From contig JAAUZN010000036.1 of NCBI GenBank assembly GCA_014804565.1, forward strand, positions 67,575 to 75,786: DNA of 8,212 nucleotides. Reading direction: 5' to 3'. Each line of letters opens with the position of its first letter. Position 1 is the stretch's first letter. The notes under the pieces are model-generated. The model did not search any database and was not told the origin of the DNA. It saw only the letters and a program-made list of their open reading frames with translations. The stretch comes from Lachnospiraceae bacterium (lineage in GTDB: Bacteria; Bacillota; Clostridia; Lachnospirales; Lachnospiraceae). Below are positions 1 to 4,568 of this stretch, in pieces. A program made the translations under genes and the position numbers.

Positions 1-40
1 TTTCTTTCATGGTTTTCCACAATGGTGCAAAACTTATCAT
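1..40 (-). CDS. Small XRE/Cro-type HTH regulator, N-terminal fragment (gene runs off the window)
   Basis: Only the first 13 codons are in the window. Read on the minus strand they give MISFAPLWKTMKE, preceded by a good ribosome binding site (AAGAGGTGG, 48-56) about 7 nt from the ATG. This N-terminus is characteristic of the short (about 65-75 residue) Cro/C1-type regulators common in Firmicute accessory regions, which typically begin MISYxPLWKTMKEK. A TATAAT -10 box lies at 62-67. The gene is divergent from the small membrane protein at 167 and shares a 26-bp palindrome with it, so it may repress both. The family call rests on the 13 residues and on recall of the family; the rest of the protein is not visible. 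Confidence 0.6.
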   Translation of the reverse strand, partial: MISFAPLWKTMKE

Positions 41-86
41 GTAAATACCACCTCTTCGGAAATTATATCCAATGCGAAGAGATTTT

Positions 87-112
87 AATATTTCCGATAT
101 ATCGGAAATATT
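87..112. promoter_or_regulatory. Perfect 26-bp palindrome, candidate operator between divergent promoters
   Basis: Each arm is AATATTTCCGATA, meeting between 99 and 100, with no mismatch over 13 bp per side. It lies just upstream of the forward -35 element (116-121) and reaches the -35 region of the leftward promoter (-10 TATAAT at 62-67). This is where a dimeric repressor controlling both genes would bind. The divergent HTH gene at the left edge is the obvious candidate, but that is inference. Confidence 0.6.
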
Positions 113-115
113 TTG

Positions 116-144
116 TAGACATCATTTGGACATGGTTGTAGAAT
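116..144 (+). promoter_or_regulatory. Promoter of the small membrane protein gene
   Basis: A -35 box TAGACA (116-121) is separated by 17 bp from a -10 box TAGAAT (139-144). The expected start of transcription is near 151, only about 16 nt before the ATG and just ahead of the AAGGAGG site. Each box differs from consensus at one position. Confidence 0.55.
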
Positions 145-166
145 TATATATGAAAGGAGGCACAAC

Positions 167-406
167 ATGGGCAAGCCAAGCATACTGATTATGGCACTTT
201 GTATGATATGTGTTATTGTAACAAGTATCATCTATTTGTTGATACGCCTTGTGAAACTCGTTACTTGTAGAGACGTAAAAGAATGCAGAAATAGAAAGTG
301 TGTTGTCAATGAAACCTGCTCAAAATATGATTCACGACTAACAGAAGTAGAAGCTAACGAATTATATAAGTTAATTGATGGTAAGTACGAAAAAAGAGAA
401 CAATAA
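167..406 (+). CDS. Small membrane protein with a four-cysteine soluble segment
   Basis: The 79-residue product has a strong ribosome binding site (AAGGAGG, 154-160) 6 nt before the ATG, so the start is secure. Residues about 5-31 form one hydrophobic membrane segment, followed by a basic patch (RLVKLVTCR). A short soluble region then holds four cysteines in the pattern C-x5-C-x4-C-x6-C, and the tail is charged. With the membrane helix first, the cysteine region could sit on either face. I do not recognise a family. It has its own promoter and is divergent from a small HTH regulator across a palindromic operator, which suggests a regulator with one dedicated target. Function unknown. Confidence 0.7.
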   Translation: MGKPSILIMALCMICVIVTSIIYLLIRLVKLVTCRDVKECRNRKCVVNETCSKYDSRLTEVEANELYKLIDGKYEKREQ

Positions 407-431
407 AACTTTTGAAGTCAAAAAAGGAGAA

Positions 432-473
432 GAGAGCGTCTTATCTCAAGGTTAACCCCAAAGTTAACCCCGA
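432..473 (+). repeat. Islet left-end repeat, copy A
   Basis: This 42-bp block starts gagagcgtcttatctca and ends in the paired motif GTTAACCCC-AAA-GTTAACCC. It matches copy B (982-1023) with two substitutions, and its first 25 bases match copy C (3173-3197) with one substitution. Unlike B and C, no tRNA-Cys fragment lies 61 bp before it; that position falls inside the coding sequence of the 167-406 gene. It is therefore probably the remnant of a third related element whose end was lost. Confidence 0.8.
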
Positions 474-490
474 ACTTTCCCGCAAGCGGC

Positions 491-519
491 TTGCACATTC
501 CAGACATATATGCTATATT
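491..519 (+). promoter_or_regulatory. Promoter for the putative antitoxin small RNA
   Basis: TTGCAC (491-496), a 17-bp spacer, and TATATT (514-519) preceded by an extended -10 TG at 511-512. Transcription would begin near 526. No open reading frame of note follows before the terminator at 569-623, which fits a non-coding RNA. Confidence 0.55.
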
Positions 520-525
520 ATAACC

Positions 526-623
526 ATAAAAGGAACAACCTCCCACAAGGGGTTGACCATAGGAAAATGATAGAAACTCCACCCTTCCTACTCGCCAAAG
601 TATACAAGGGTGGTTTTTCTATC
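526..623 (+). ncRNA. Putative type I antitoxin small RNA (about 98 nt)
   Basis: The unit is bounded by a good promoter (491-519) and an intrinsic terminator (569-623). It runs convergently toward the toxin gene at 639-722, so it would overlap the 3' end of the toxin message across the shared hairpin. Near its 5' end it contains ACCTCCCA (538-545), identical to the plus strand of the toxin's ribosome-binding region (730-737). The RNA can therefore pair with the toxin Shine-Dalgarno over 8 nt. A 5' hairpin (arms 536-543 and 549-555, one bulge) presents this segment. The layout resembles the Enterococcus par locus, where RNA II pairs with repeats near the toxin start and both RNAs share a terminator. 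Promoter and terminator are seen; function is inferred. Confidence 0.5.
569..623. terminator. Bidirectional hairpin terminator shared by antitoxin RNA and toxin mRNA
   Basis: The stem pairs GATAGAAA-ct-CCACCCTT (569-586) with AAGGGTGG-tt-TTTCTATC (606-623). This gives 16 base pairs interrupted by a 2-nt mismatch, around a 19-nt loop. On the plus strand the inner stem is followed by TTTTTCTAT, a good intrinsic terminator. On the minus strand the tail is TTTCTATC followed by ATTTTCC, weaker but usable for the toxin message. Confidence 0.7.
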
Positions 624-638
624 TAAGTTAGAAAAACG

Positions 639-722
639 CTACTGACTCATCATTACGATCAAGGTCAGCAATGCGAGAATGAACATTCCGAAAGACATAA
701 GATCTTTGAAATCATATTTCAT
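639..722 (-). CDS. Holin-like type I toxin peptide (TxpA/BsrG/Hol_Tox-like)
   Basis: The product is 27 residues: a short polar N-terminus (MKYDFKDLM) and one hydrophobic helix (SFGMFILALLTLIVMM, residues 10-25). This is the plan of the putative holin-like toxins of Firmicutes (TxpA/BsrE/BsrG group), which insert in the membrane and stop growth when overproduced. The start is fixed by GGGAGGTGG lying 6 nt before the ATG. A longer in-frame reading up to 821 would pass through this site and the untranslated leader and was not used. The message should start near 786 (promoter 793-821) and end at the hairpin 569-623. The Shine-Dalgarno is sequestered in a hairpin, and a convergent small RNA lies just downstream. 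A second, damaged copy lies at 3193-3279. Family assignment is by pattern. Confidence 0.72.
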   Translation of the reverse strand: MKYDFKDLMSFGMFILALLTLIVMMSQ

Positions 723-729
723 CCGCACC

Positions 730-755
730 ACCTCCCATCTTATGTAATAGGAGGT
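730..755 (-). promoter_or_regulatory. Hairpin sequestering the toxin Shine-Dalgarno
   Basis: In the minus-strand transcript ACCUCCU (755 to 749) can pair with GGGAGGU (736 to 730), a 7-bp stem including one G-U, around a 12-nt loop. The second arm contains the toxin ribosome binding site. Low intrinsic translation through a masked Shine-Dalgarno is a known property of TxpA/BsrG-type toxin mRNAs. Pairing is seen in the sequence; the effect is inferred. Confidence 0.55.
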
Positions 756-792
756 CAACACCTTGCAGTGACACGGTTGTTCCCATACCTCA

Positions 793-821
793 ATACTATC
801 ATATACCACACAATCCAGCAA
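793..821 (-). promoter_or_regulatory. Candidate promoter of the toxin mRNA
   Basis: On the minus strand TTGCTG (821-816), a 17-bp spacer and TAGTAT (798-793) with a TG one base upstream of the -10. Transcription would begin near 786, giving a leader of about 64 nt containing the masking hairpin. Nearby AT-rich alternatives such as TATACT further upstream cannot be excluded. Confidence 0.4.
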
Positions 822-891
822 TTATTTATAGTATATTTTTGGCCAATTAGACGATTATTTTTATATGTTTTCAATTGCAACACAAAAGAAG

Positions 892-917
892 AACCCCCTG
901 TATCTTAGGGGGTTTTT
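892..917. terminator. Hairpin terminator next to the left att site
   Basis: AACCCCCT (892-899) pairs with AGGGGGTT (907-914), an 8-bp stem with a 7-nt loop. T-rich tails follow on both strands (TTT on plus, TTCTTCTTTTG on minus). It sits directly left of the tRNA-Cys fragment at 918, where a tRNA terminator would be expected on the original chromosome. Confidence 0.65.
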
Positions 918-941
918 CAAGAGGCGCAGACCGGATTTGAA
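918..941 (-). repeat. att site 1: 24-bp copy of the tRNA-Cys 3' end
   Basis: All 24 bases match 4930-4953, the 3' end of the tRNA-Cys gene plus 4 bases of flank. The match covers the 3' acceptor strand and most of the T arm, then ends. It is a fragment and not a tRNA gene. tRNA 3' ends are classical target sites for tyrosine integrases, and such fragments mark the distal end of an integrated element. Confidence 0.85.
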
Positions 942-981
942 TTAGCCACGGTCTGAAAAAACACAATAAAATAGGAGGTTT

Positions 982-1023
982 GAGAGCGTCTTATCTCAGG
1001 GTTAACCCCAAAGTTAACCCTGA
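982..1023 (+). repeat. Islet left-end repeat, copy B, with inverted repeat
   Basis: This block is 61 bp inside the att 1 core position (GAGGCGC at 921). It is homologous to copies A (432-473) and C (3173-3197). Here the GTTAACCC pair lies within a perfect 11-bp inverted repeat, TCAGGGTTAAC (996-1006) and GTTAACCCTGA (1013-1023), with a 6-bp spacer. The conserved distance from the core fits an integrase arm-type binding site. Confidence 0.8.
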
Positions 1024-1042
1024 CCAAGCAAGGATACCGAAC

Positions 1043-1078
1043 GTCAAATTTGACTAGACAATATGTAGAATTTATGTT
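1043..1078 (+). promoter_or_regulatory. Promoter and palindromic operator of the XRE-ImmA operon
   Basis: TTGACT (1050-1055), a 17-bp spacer and TATGTT (1073-1078) form a good promoter. A perfect 12-bp palindrome GTCAAATTTGAC (1043-1054) covers most of the -35 box, the expected position for autorepression by the XRE protein encoded first in the operon. The operator assignment is inference from position and symmetry. Confidence 0.6.
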
Positions 1079-1122
1079 ACCTTTAAAAAGGAGAGAGGTT
1101 GCGACCAAAGAGGAGGAATGTT

Positions 1123-1464
1123 ATGCTGACCACAGATAAATTGAAAGACGTGCGTGCGATAGGCTATAATATAGCGCAGATTCTTAAGAAGAAGGAAATG
1201 ACAGCAGTTCAACTTGCGGTTCTTTTGTCATGTCCGGAAATGCACATACAGGAGATTTTGACGGGCAGCATTGAACCGGATCGTAAGGAACTGGATATAA
1301 TTGCCGGATTCTTAGAGGTAACACTTGACGATATCTTACAGGAGCCCGATGGAGAAATTATGGATTATAATGTGCATTATATGGGACAGGTCAGCGATAT
1401 CGATGCGATGAATGAGACGTTAGATGAAGTGGACTTGTATGTGCGTCTTTTGAATTTGCAATAA
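1123..1464 (+). CDS. XRE-family HTH transcriptional regulator
   Basis: The 113-residue protein starts MLTTDKLKD. This ATG is chosen because AGGAGG (1111-1116) lies 6 nt before it; an upstream in-frame TTG at 1099 has no comparable site. Residues about 13-70 have the helix-turn-helix layout of the Cro/C1 fold: IAQILKKKEMTAVQLAVLLS, a recognition helix region around CPEMHIQEILTGS, and the closing segment ELDIIAGFLEVTLDDIL. The last 40 residues are acidic and probably interact with partner proteins. It is followed after 19 nt by an ImmA/IrrE-type peptidase; this pairing in prophages and ICEs (ImmR/ImmA) means a repressor inactivated by its metallopeptidase partner. A palindrome over its promoter suggests autorepression. 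No excision or integration gene remains nearby for it to control. Confidence 0.85.
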   Translation: MLTTDKLKDVRAIGYNIAQILKKKEMTAVQLAVLLSCPEMHIQEILTGSIEPDRKELDIIAGFLEVTLDDILQEPDGEIMDYNVHYMGQVSDIDAMNETLDEVDLYVRLLNLQ

Positions 1465-1483
1465 CATGAAAGGCGGCGCACAA

Positions 1484-2362
1484 ATGATAAAAGATCAATA
1501 CGTACCGATTATTCAAGAGATTGCCAACCACACCAGAGAGAAGTATGCTTTAAGCCTTGATGATGTGATTGGCAATTATATTTTTACGATATTGCAGGAA
1601 GAGTGCTTGGTACTTATGCGTCCAAATGAAAAGCAGCCGGATTTAGATGGATTTAGTACAGAAAAGATTGTAAAGGGAAAGAAAAAGACAATCGTATACA
1701 TCAATACGGCAAAAAATGTGGAAAAACAGAATTTTTGCGCGGCGCATGAGTTAGGACATCGCTATGCTGTTGACCGAATGATTCGTGACGAGTTCCCATA
1801 TGACGTTATTTTGCCGGATGATGAAGAAAAGATCATGAACCGCTTTGCCGCAGAATTGATGATGCCAGAGAAAGACTTTAGACGAAGAAGCTTAGCGGTT
1901 TGGTGGTCTCATACAGAAGAACGTGGAGAAGGCGTTTATCAGATCTCTGAAAAAAATGCAATTAGAGCAATTATATGGTTAATGGATTTTTATTATATGC
2001 CCTACAAGGCGGTTTTGTATCGATTGAAAGAAGTTCATGTTATCTCAACTGAAATTTGTAAACGATTGGAAAAGTATGAAGACAAGCACAAAGCTGTCGT
2101 CGATAAAATGATAGCGGATATGGGAATTACCCGTCTTAGGACACCGGACAATAAATTGCAAAATTCTGTTGCGGTCAAAGTGGATGCAAAAATTTTTGAT
2201 AATGTGCAAATCACCAAATATATATCGGAAGAACAGTTGACACGGTACATGGAAAATCTGGGACTTTCTAAGGAAAATATTGACTTAGCCAAACAAATAC
2301 GCAAAATAGAGACAGCGATGTTGGATGTACCAAATATATCAAAAAGAGAAAGAAGAATCTGA
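1484..2362 (+). CDS. ImmA/IrrE-family zinc metallopeptidase
   Basis: The protein is 292 residues from the ATG at 1484, which follows an AAAGGCGGC ribosome binding site by about 6 nt. An ATG at 1466 (six codons longer) has no such site. The zinc signature is AAHELGHRYA (HExxH at residues about 88-92), followed by DDEEKIMNRFAAELMMP (about 112-128), the downstream acidic and FAxELLMP block typical of ImmA/IrrE (COG2856). Family members cleave or inactivate a cognate XRE repressor, often upon DNA damage, to release mobile-element genes. Here the partner is the XRE gene immediately upstream in the same operon. The C-terminal third (about residue 180 on) has no recognised domain and is longer than in minimal ImmA proteins (about 130-180 residues); it may sense a signal or hold the substrate. 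The reading frame is intact. Confidence 0.88.
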   Translation: MIKDQYVPIIQEIANHTREKYALSLDDVIGNYIFTILQEECLVLMRPNEKQPDLDGFSTEKIVKGKKKTIVYINTAKNVEKQNFCAAHELGHRYAVDRMIRDEFPYDVILPDDEEKIMNRFAAELMMPEKDFRRRSLAVWWSHTEERGEGVYQISEKNAIRAIIWLMDFYYMPYKAVLYRLKEVHVISTEICKRLEKYEDKHKAVVDKMIADMGITRLRTPDNKLQNSVAVKVDAKIFDNVQITKYISEEQLTRYMENLGLSKENIDLAKQIRKIETAMLDVPNISKRERRI

Positions 2363-2390
2363 GTAAAGAAAAAGATTGCCTCAGGTTTTT
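2359..2390 (+). terminator. Weak hairpin terminator after the ImmA gene
   Basis: CTGAG (2359-2363, overlapping the stop codon) can pair with CTCAG (2380-2384) across a 16-nt loop, followed by GTTTTT. The stem is short, so termination may be partial. It lies in the 43-bp gap between two convergent genes. Confidence 0.3.
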
Positions 2391-2405
2391 AGTCTTATAG
2401 TATTA

Positions 2406-2894
2406 TTAGTAGGATTGAATCAAAATATTCAGCTTGTCGATAAGTTCGTCGATTTCTAAATCATCAAAACTGTTTGACGGTAATATAGATGAGTTGCAGT
2501 ATTCTATCCTATACTCTATCGTGGTGCGATATAAGGATGCGGTTAGACGGCAATCACGGAAACTTTTAATAAAATTGTCCGGTAGATCAGAATCACAGAA
2601 ATCAGCGAGATGATGTTCAATCAGAGTCAGTTTCTTACAATGTAAAAGCAAATTTTGTTTGCTGAAATCCGTGTTATATTCAGATTGAAAAGCCATGAAA
2701 TCCGCCGCCATTGCCTTAAAAGCTTCTAGGGCTGAGTTTCGATTGATAATCTGGAGCCTTTGACAGTCAAAAATTGCCTTTTTATTTTGACGATCAATAG
2801 TATAAAGGGCGATACCAACGCTAGCTAAAATGCTTAGGGCAGTCGTAATAGAGAGGACGATTCCTGAAAAAAGTGCATCAGGGGTTACGCTCAT
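2406..2894 (-). CDS. Hypothetical membrane-anchored protein
   Basis: The 162-residue protein starts MSVTPDALFSG. The ATG at 2894 is preferred because GAGGAGG lies about 8 nt before it; an in-frame ATG at 2912 overlaps that ribosome binding site and would be blocked by it. Residues about 8-32 form a single hydrophobic membrane segment, followed by a basic stretch (DRQNKKAIFDCQR) and a mostly helical soluble domain rich in charged residues and containing five cysteines. With the basic side following the helix, the soluble part is probably cytoplasmic. Two TATAAT boxes lie upstream (2921-2926 and 2930-2935), so it likely has its own promoter. It is convergent with the ImmA gene and is the last gene of islet 1. 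No family recognised; islet cargo of unknown role. Confidence 0.75.
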   Translation of the reverse strand: MSVTPDALFSGIVLSITTALSILASVGIALYTIDRQNKKAIFDCQRLQIINRNSALEAFKAMAADFMAFQSEYNTDFSKQNLLLHCKKLTLIEHHLADFCDSDLPDNFIKSFRDCRLTASLYRTTIEYRIEYCNSSILPSNSFDDLEIDELIDKLNILIQSY

Positions 2895-3067
2895 ATAATA
2901 ATTCCTCCTCATAATTTGAAATTATATACATTATACGTCAAACAGAGTAAAAATACCAGAGAAAGCAAGATGAAAAATTCGACAACAAAAATCTTTAATG
3001 CAGAATAAATTAATTAGTTTTTCAATCTTTTTGATTTTCTATAAATAATATGAATACGATAGGAAAC

Positions 3068-3100
3068 GGCTCAACCCCACTGTTTACAATGGGTTGAACC
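3068..3100. terminator. Degenerate copy of the tRNA-Cys terminator beside att site 2
   Basis: GGCTCAACCC (3068-3077) pairs with GGGTTGAACC (3091-3100) with one mismatch. The segment 3061-3132 aligns with 4881-4953 downstream of the real tRNA-Cys over its full length, with one gap and several substitutions. So not only the tRNA 3' end but also its terminator is duplicated here. Confidence 0.6.
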
Positions 3101-3108
3101 GCTTAACA

Positions 3109-3132
3109 CAAGAGGCGCAGACCGAACTTGAA
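3109..3132 (-). repeat. att site 2: tRNA-Cys 3'-end copy with two substitutions
   Basis: It matches the tRNA-Cys 3' end at 4930-4953 in 22 of 24 positions, with substitutions at 3125 and 3127 inside the T arm. Orientation is the same as att 1 and the tRNA gene. It marks the boundary between islets 1 and 2. Confidence 0.8.
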
Positions 3133-3172
3133 GCAGTCACAGCCGCAAAAAATGCAATAGAACAGGAGGTTT

Positions 3173-3197
3173 GAGAGCGTCTTATCTCAGGGTTAAC
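3173..3197 (+). repeat. Islet left-end repeat, copy C (truncated)
   Basis: The first 25 bases of the left-end repeat, ending at GGGTTAAC, are identical to copy B. The distance from the att core (GAGGCGC at 3112) is 61 bp, exactly as in islet 1, and the whole stretch 3112-3197 aligns without gaps to 921-1006. The second half of the motif pair is missing; it is replaced by the tail of the toxin-like frame. Confidence 0.8.
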
Positions 3198-3279
3198 TCT
3201 GTTTTATTGTTTTATTTATGGTCAGCAATGCGAGAATAAAGATTCCAAAAGACAAAATATCTTTGAAATCATATTTCAT
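3193..3279 (-). pseudogene. Degenerate second copy of the holin-like toxin
   Basis: The first 20 codons match the toxin at 639-722 with three substitutions (MKYDFKDIL, then SFGIFILALLT). The C-terminus then diverges to INKTIKQS and stops inside the left-end repeat, where TTAACT provides the stop. No Shine-Dalgarno precedes the ATG; the intact copy has GGGAGGTGG there. No small-RNA promoter or shared terminator lies next to it. The helix is shortened and the tail is charged, so it is probably inactive. It looks like the product of a deletion joining repeat C to the middle of the toxin gene. Expression cannot be excluded. Confidence 0.65.
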
Positions 3280-3410
3280 CTACACTTGAAGAAAAATCAC
3301 TTCGAAACCCAACATAAAAAGATATTTACACGCATCTGTCTACGAGTGCAACTAACTTATCAATGGCCTATTTTTTGCGAGTACAATATCTATTGTTTAC
3401 CTCCAAAACA

Positions 3411-4469
3411 TCAGATTTCTATTGCATTTGTGTCAATAACAATGTCTTGGCTTTTTATAATGGTCATAATTCGTTCTTCTTTTTCGAAAATAAATCTTTT
3501 TTGGTAAAATATATCAGCATACTTTAAAACATTATCCATTTGTGCTGTATCAATCAATGCACCTAAAACTGCAGAAACAACAGGCACTGATTTTTGCACA
3601 GTTTTTAATGTTAATTTTTTGCCTATTTGTTCAAATACTTCTTTAAAAATACTATTTTCCAATCCCTTTGCACCAGCTTTTTGAAGAGCCTTTTCTGCTG
3701 CTTTATTAGCTAATGCCCTCATTTGTGCCAATAATAAAGGAATTCCACCTTTTGAAGCCATATCAGTCCATGTTTTTTTTGCTGTCTGTTTTACTACTGA
3801 TGCTTGAGTCATTACCATAACCTTACTAATTACACTGGTCATTTCGTTATTTACATCGTTTTTAGAAGGACTTAATGCATTTGAAAAAACCTCACTCGCA
3901 ATAATCATTTCAGCACTATCATTTCTTACATCATATCCATAAAACATAGCAATCATTTGTACAGCTCGAAAATACAGAAAGGTACTCAATACGAGATTGA
4001 ATGGTAATCCCCAAAATCCAATCGCCCCTGTGGCTCCGCCTTCTATAAAAGCAGCTATGCTATCATGTATTTTATAAGAATTAACGACTTTCGATAATTT
4101 ATAACTTCTTGCGAAACATATTTCTCCTATTTCTGTTAAGTCATAATCTGGAACAATTTTATTTACCTTTTTTAAGATTGTTTTTTCACTAATACTATAT
4201 TTTGCCGCTTGCTCTTCAACTATCTTAAACCCCTTTGCGATCAGCTCCATAGACTGTTGATACAGTTCTTGTGCAGTAATATTTTCTGTAATATCCGAGC
4301 TGAATTCTTTCACTTTTTTGGGAACTAAATCACCTGCTTTTTCTCCTAATATTGCTATTTTACTAGGTTCTATAAGCTTATTATAACATTTTGTTAAATC
4401 ATCAAGCGAAGCTGTTTCTTTTCGATTTACAATAGGGTTTGGTGCAAAAAATCTTGTGTCATCACTCAT
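3411..4469 (-). CDS. EcsC-family protein
   Basis: The protein is 352 residues. The ATG at 4469 is preceded by AAAGGTAGG about 9 nt upstream. Residues about 1-110 are a polar, helical N-terminal extension. The EcsC core runs from about 115 to 335. Its signature is GFWGLPFNLVLSTFLYFRAV at 151-170, running into IAMFYGYD, and the family's closing block is SVPVVSAVLGALIDTAQ (294-310) with YADIFYQKRFIFE (317-329). The EcsC family is named after the third gene of the Bacillus ecsABC transporter operon; its biochemical role is unsettled, and members associate with membranes through the hydrophobic central segment. Here it is alone, without ecsA or ecsB. It is the main cargo of islet 2 and very AT-rich compared with the host genes to the right. 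A stress, membrane or defence role is possible but not shown. Confidence 0.8.
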   Translation of the reverse strand: MSDDTRFFAPNPIVNRKETASLDDLTKCYNKLIEPSKIAILGEKAGDLVPKKVKEFSSDITENITAQELYQQSMELIAKGFKIVEEQAAKYSISEKTILKKVNKIVPDYDLTEIGEICFARSYKLSKVVNSYKIHDSIAAFIEGGATGAIGFWGLPFNLVLSTFLYFRAVQMIAMFYGYDVRNDSAEMIIASEVFSNALSPSKNDVNNEMTSVISKVMVMTQASVVKQTAKKTWTDMASKGGIPLLLAQMRALANKAAEKALQKAGAKGLENSIFKEVFEQIGKKLTLKTVQKSVPVVSAVLGALIDTAQMDNVLKYADIFYQKRFIFEKEERIMTIIKSQDIVIDTNAIEI

Positions 4470-4511
4470 ATAATAGTCCTACCTTTTGATAACTTCATAA
4501 TCACTGGTTTG

Positions 4512-4520
4512 AGTATATCA
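4512..4520 (-). promoter_or_regulatory. Candidate extended -10 promoter of the EcsC gene
   Basis: On the minus strand the sequence TGATATACT has a near-consensus -10 TATACT with the extended TG. No good -35 box is seen 16-18 bp upstream. Transcription would start near 4505, giving a leader of about 35 nt. Confidence 0.4.
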
Positions 4521-4568
4521 CACTTTCCATACCCCAGTATACAATTTTTCAAATACCACACTGAATCC

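Larger units (their letters stand above)
918..3108. mobile_element. Islet 1: tRNA-Cys-anchored element with XRE/ImmA module
   Basis: This 2.2-kb segment lies between two directly repeated tRNA-Cys 3' fragments (918 and 3109). It contains the left-end repeat B, a repressor/metallopeptidase operon and a convergent small membrane protein gene. There is no integrase, so it is either a decayed remnant or an element mobilised in trans. The perfect match of att 1 to the present tRNA gene leaves open the alternative that 918-4929 is one larger element with a degenerate internal att copy. Confidence 0.55.

Noticed and set aside
639..821. A 60-codon minus-strand frame extending the toxin N-terminally
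   Set aside because: It would run through the promoter, leader, masking hairpin and Shine-Dalgarno; the ATG at 722 has a textbook ribosome binding site and gives a typical toxin.
918..941. A second tRNA-Cys gene
   Set aside because: Only the 3' acceptor strand and part of the T arm are present; no D arm, anticodon arm or 5' acceptor strand follows.
432..1023. The repeated GTTAACCCC blocks as a CRISPR array
   Set aside because: The copies are few, hundreds of bases apart, with no regular spacers and no cas genes; they mark element ends.
917..1108. A 63-codon minus-strand frame across att site 1 and the left-end repeat
   Set aside because: It lies over att and repeat DNA, has no convincing ribosome binding site and resembles no protein family.
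2035..2304. An 89-codon minus-strand frame
   Set aside because: It is antisense within the ImmA gene and has no start signal.
2895..3060. Possible small gene between islet 1's last gene and att site 2
   Set aside because: Only very short frames without ribosome binding sites are present; the stretch holds the upstream promoter-like TATAAT boxes and AT-rich DNA, nothing else that I can support.
3286..3507. A 73-codon plus-strand frame
   Set aside because: It overlaps the 3' end of the EcsC gene antisense, lacks a Shine-Dalgarno and has unlikely composition. The gap 3280-3410 otherwise shows only an imperfect palindrome (ACAATA-tc-TATTGT, 3383-3396).
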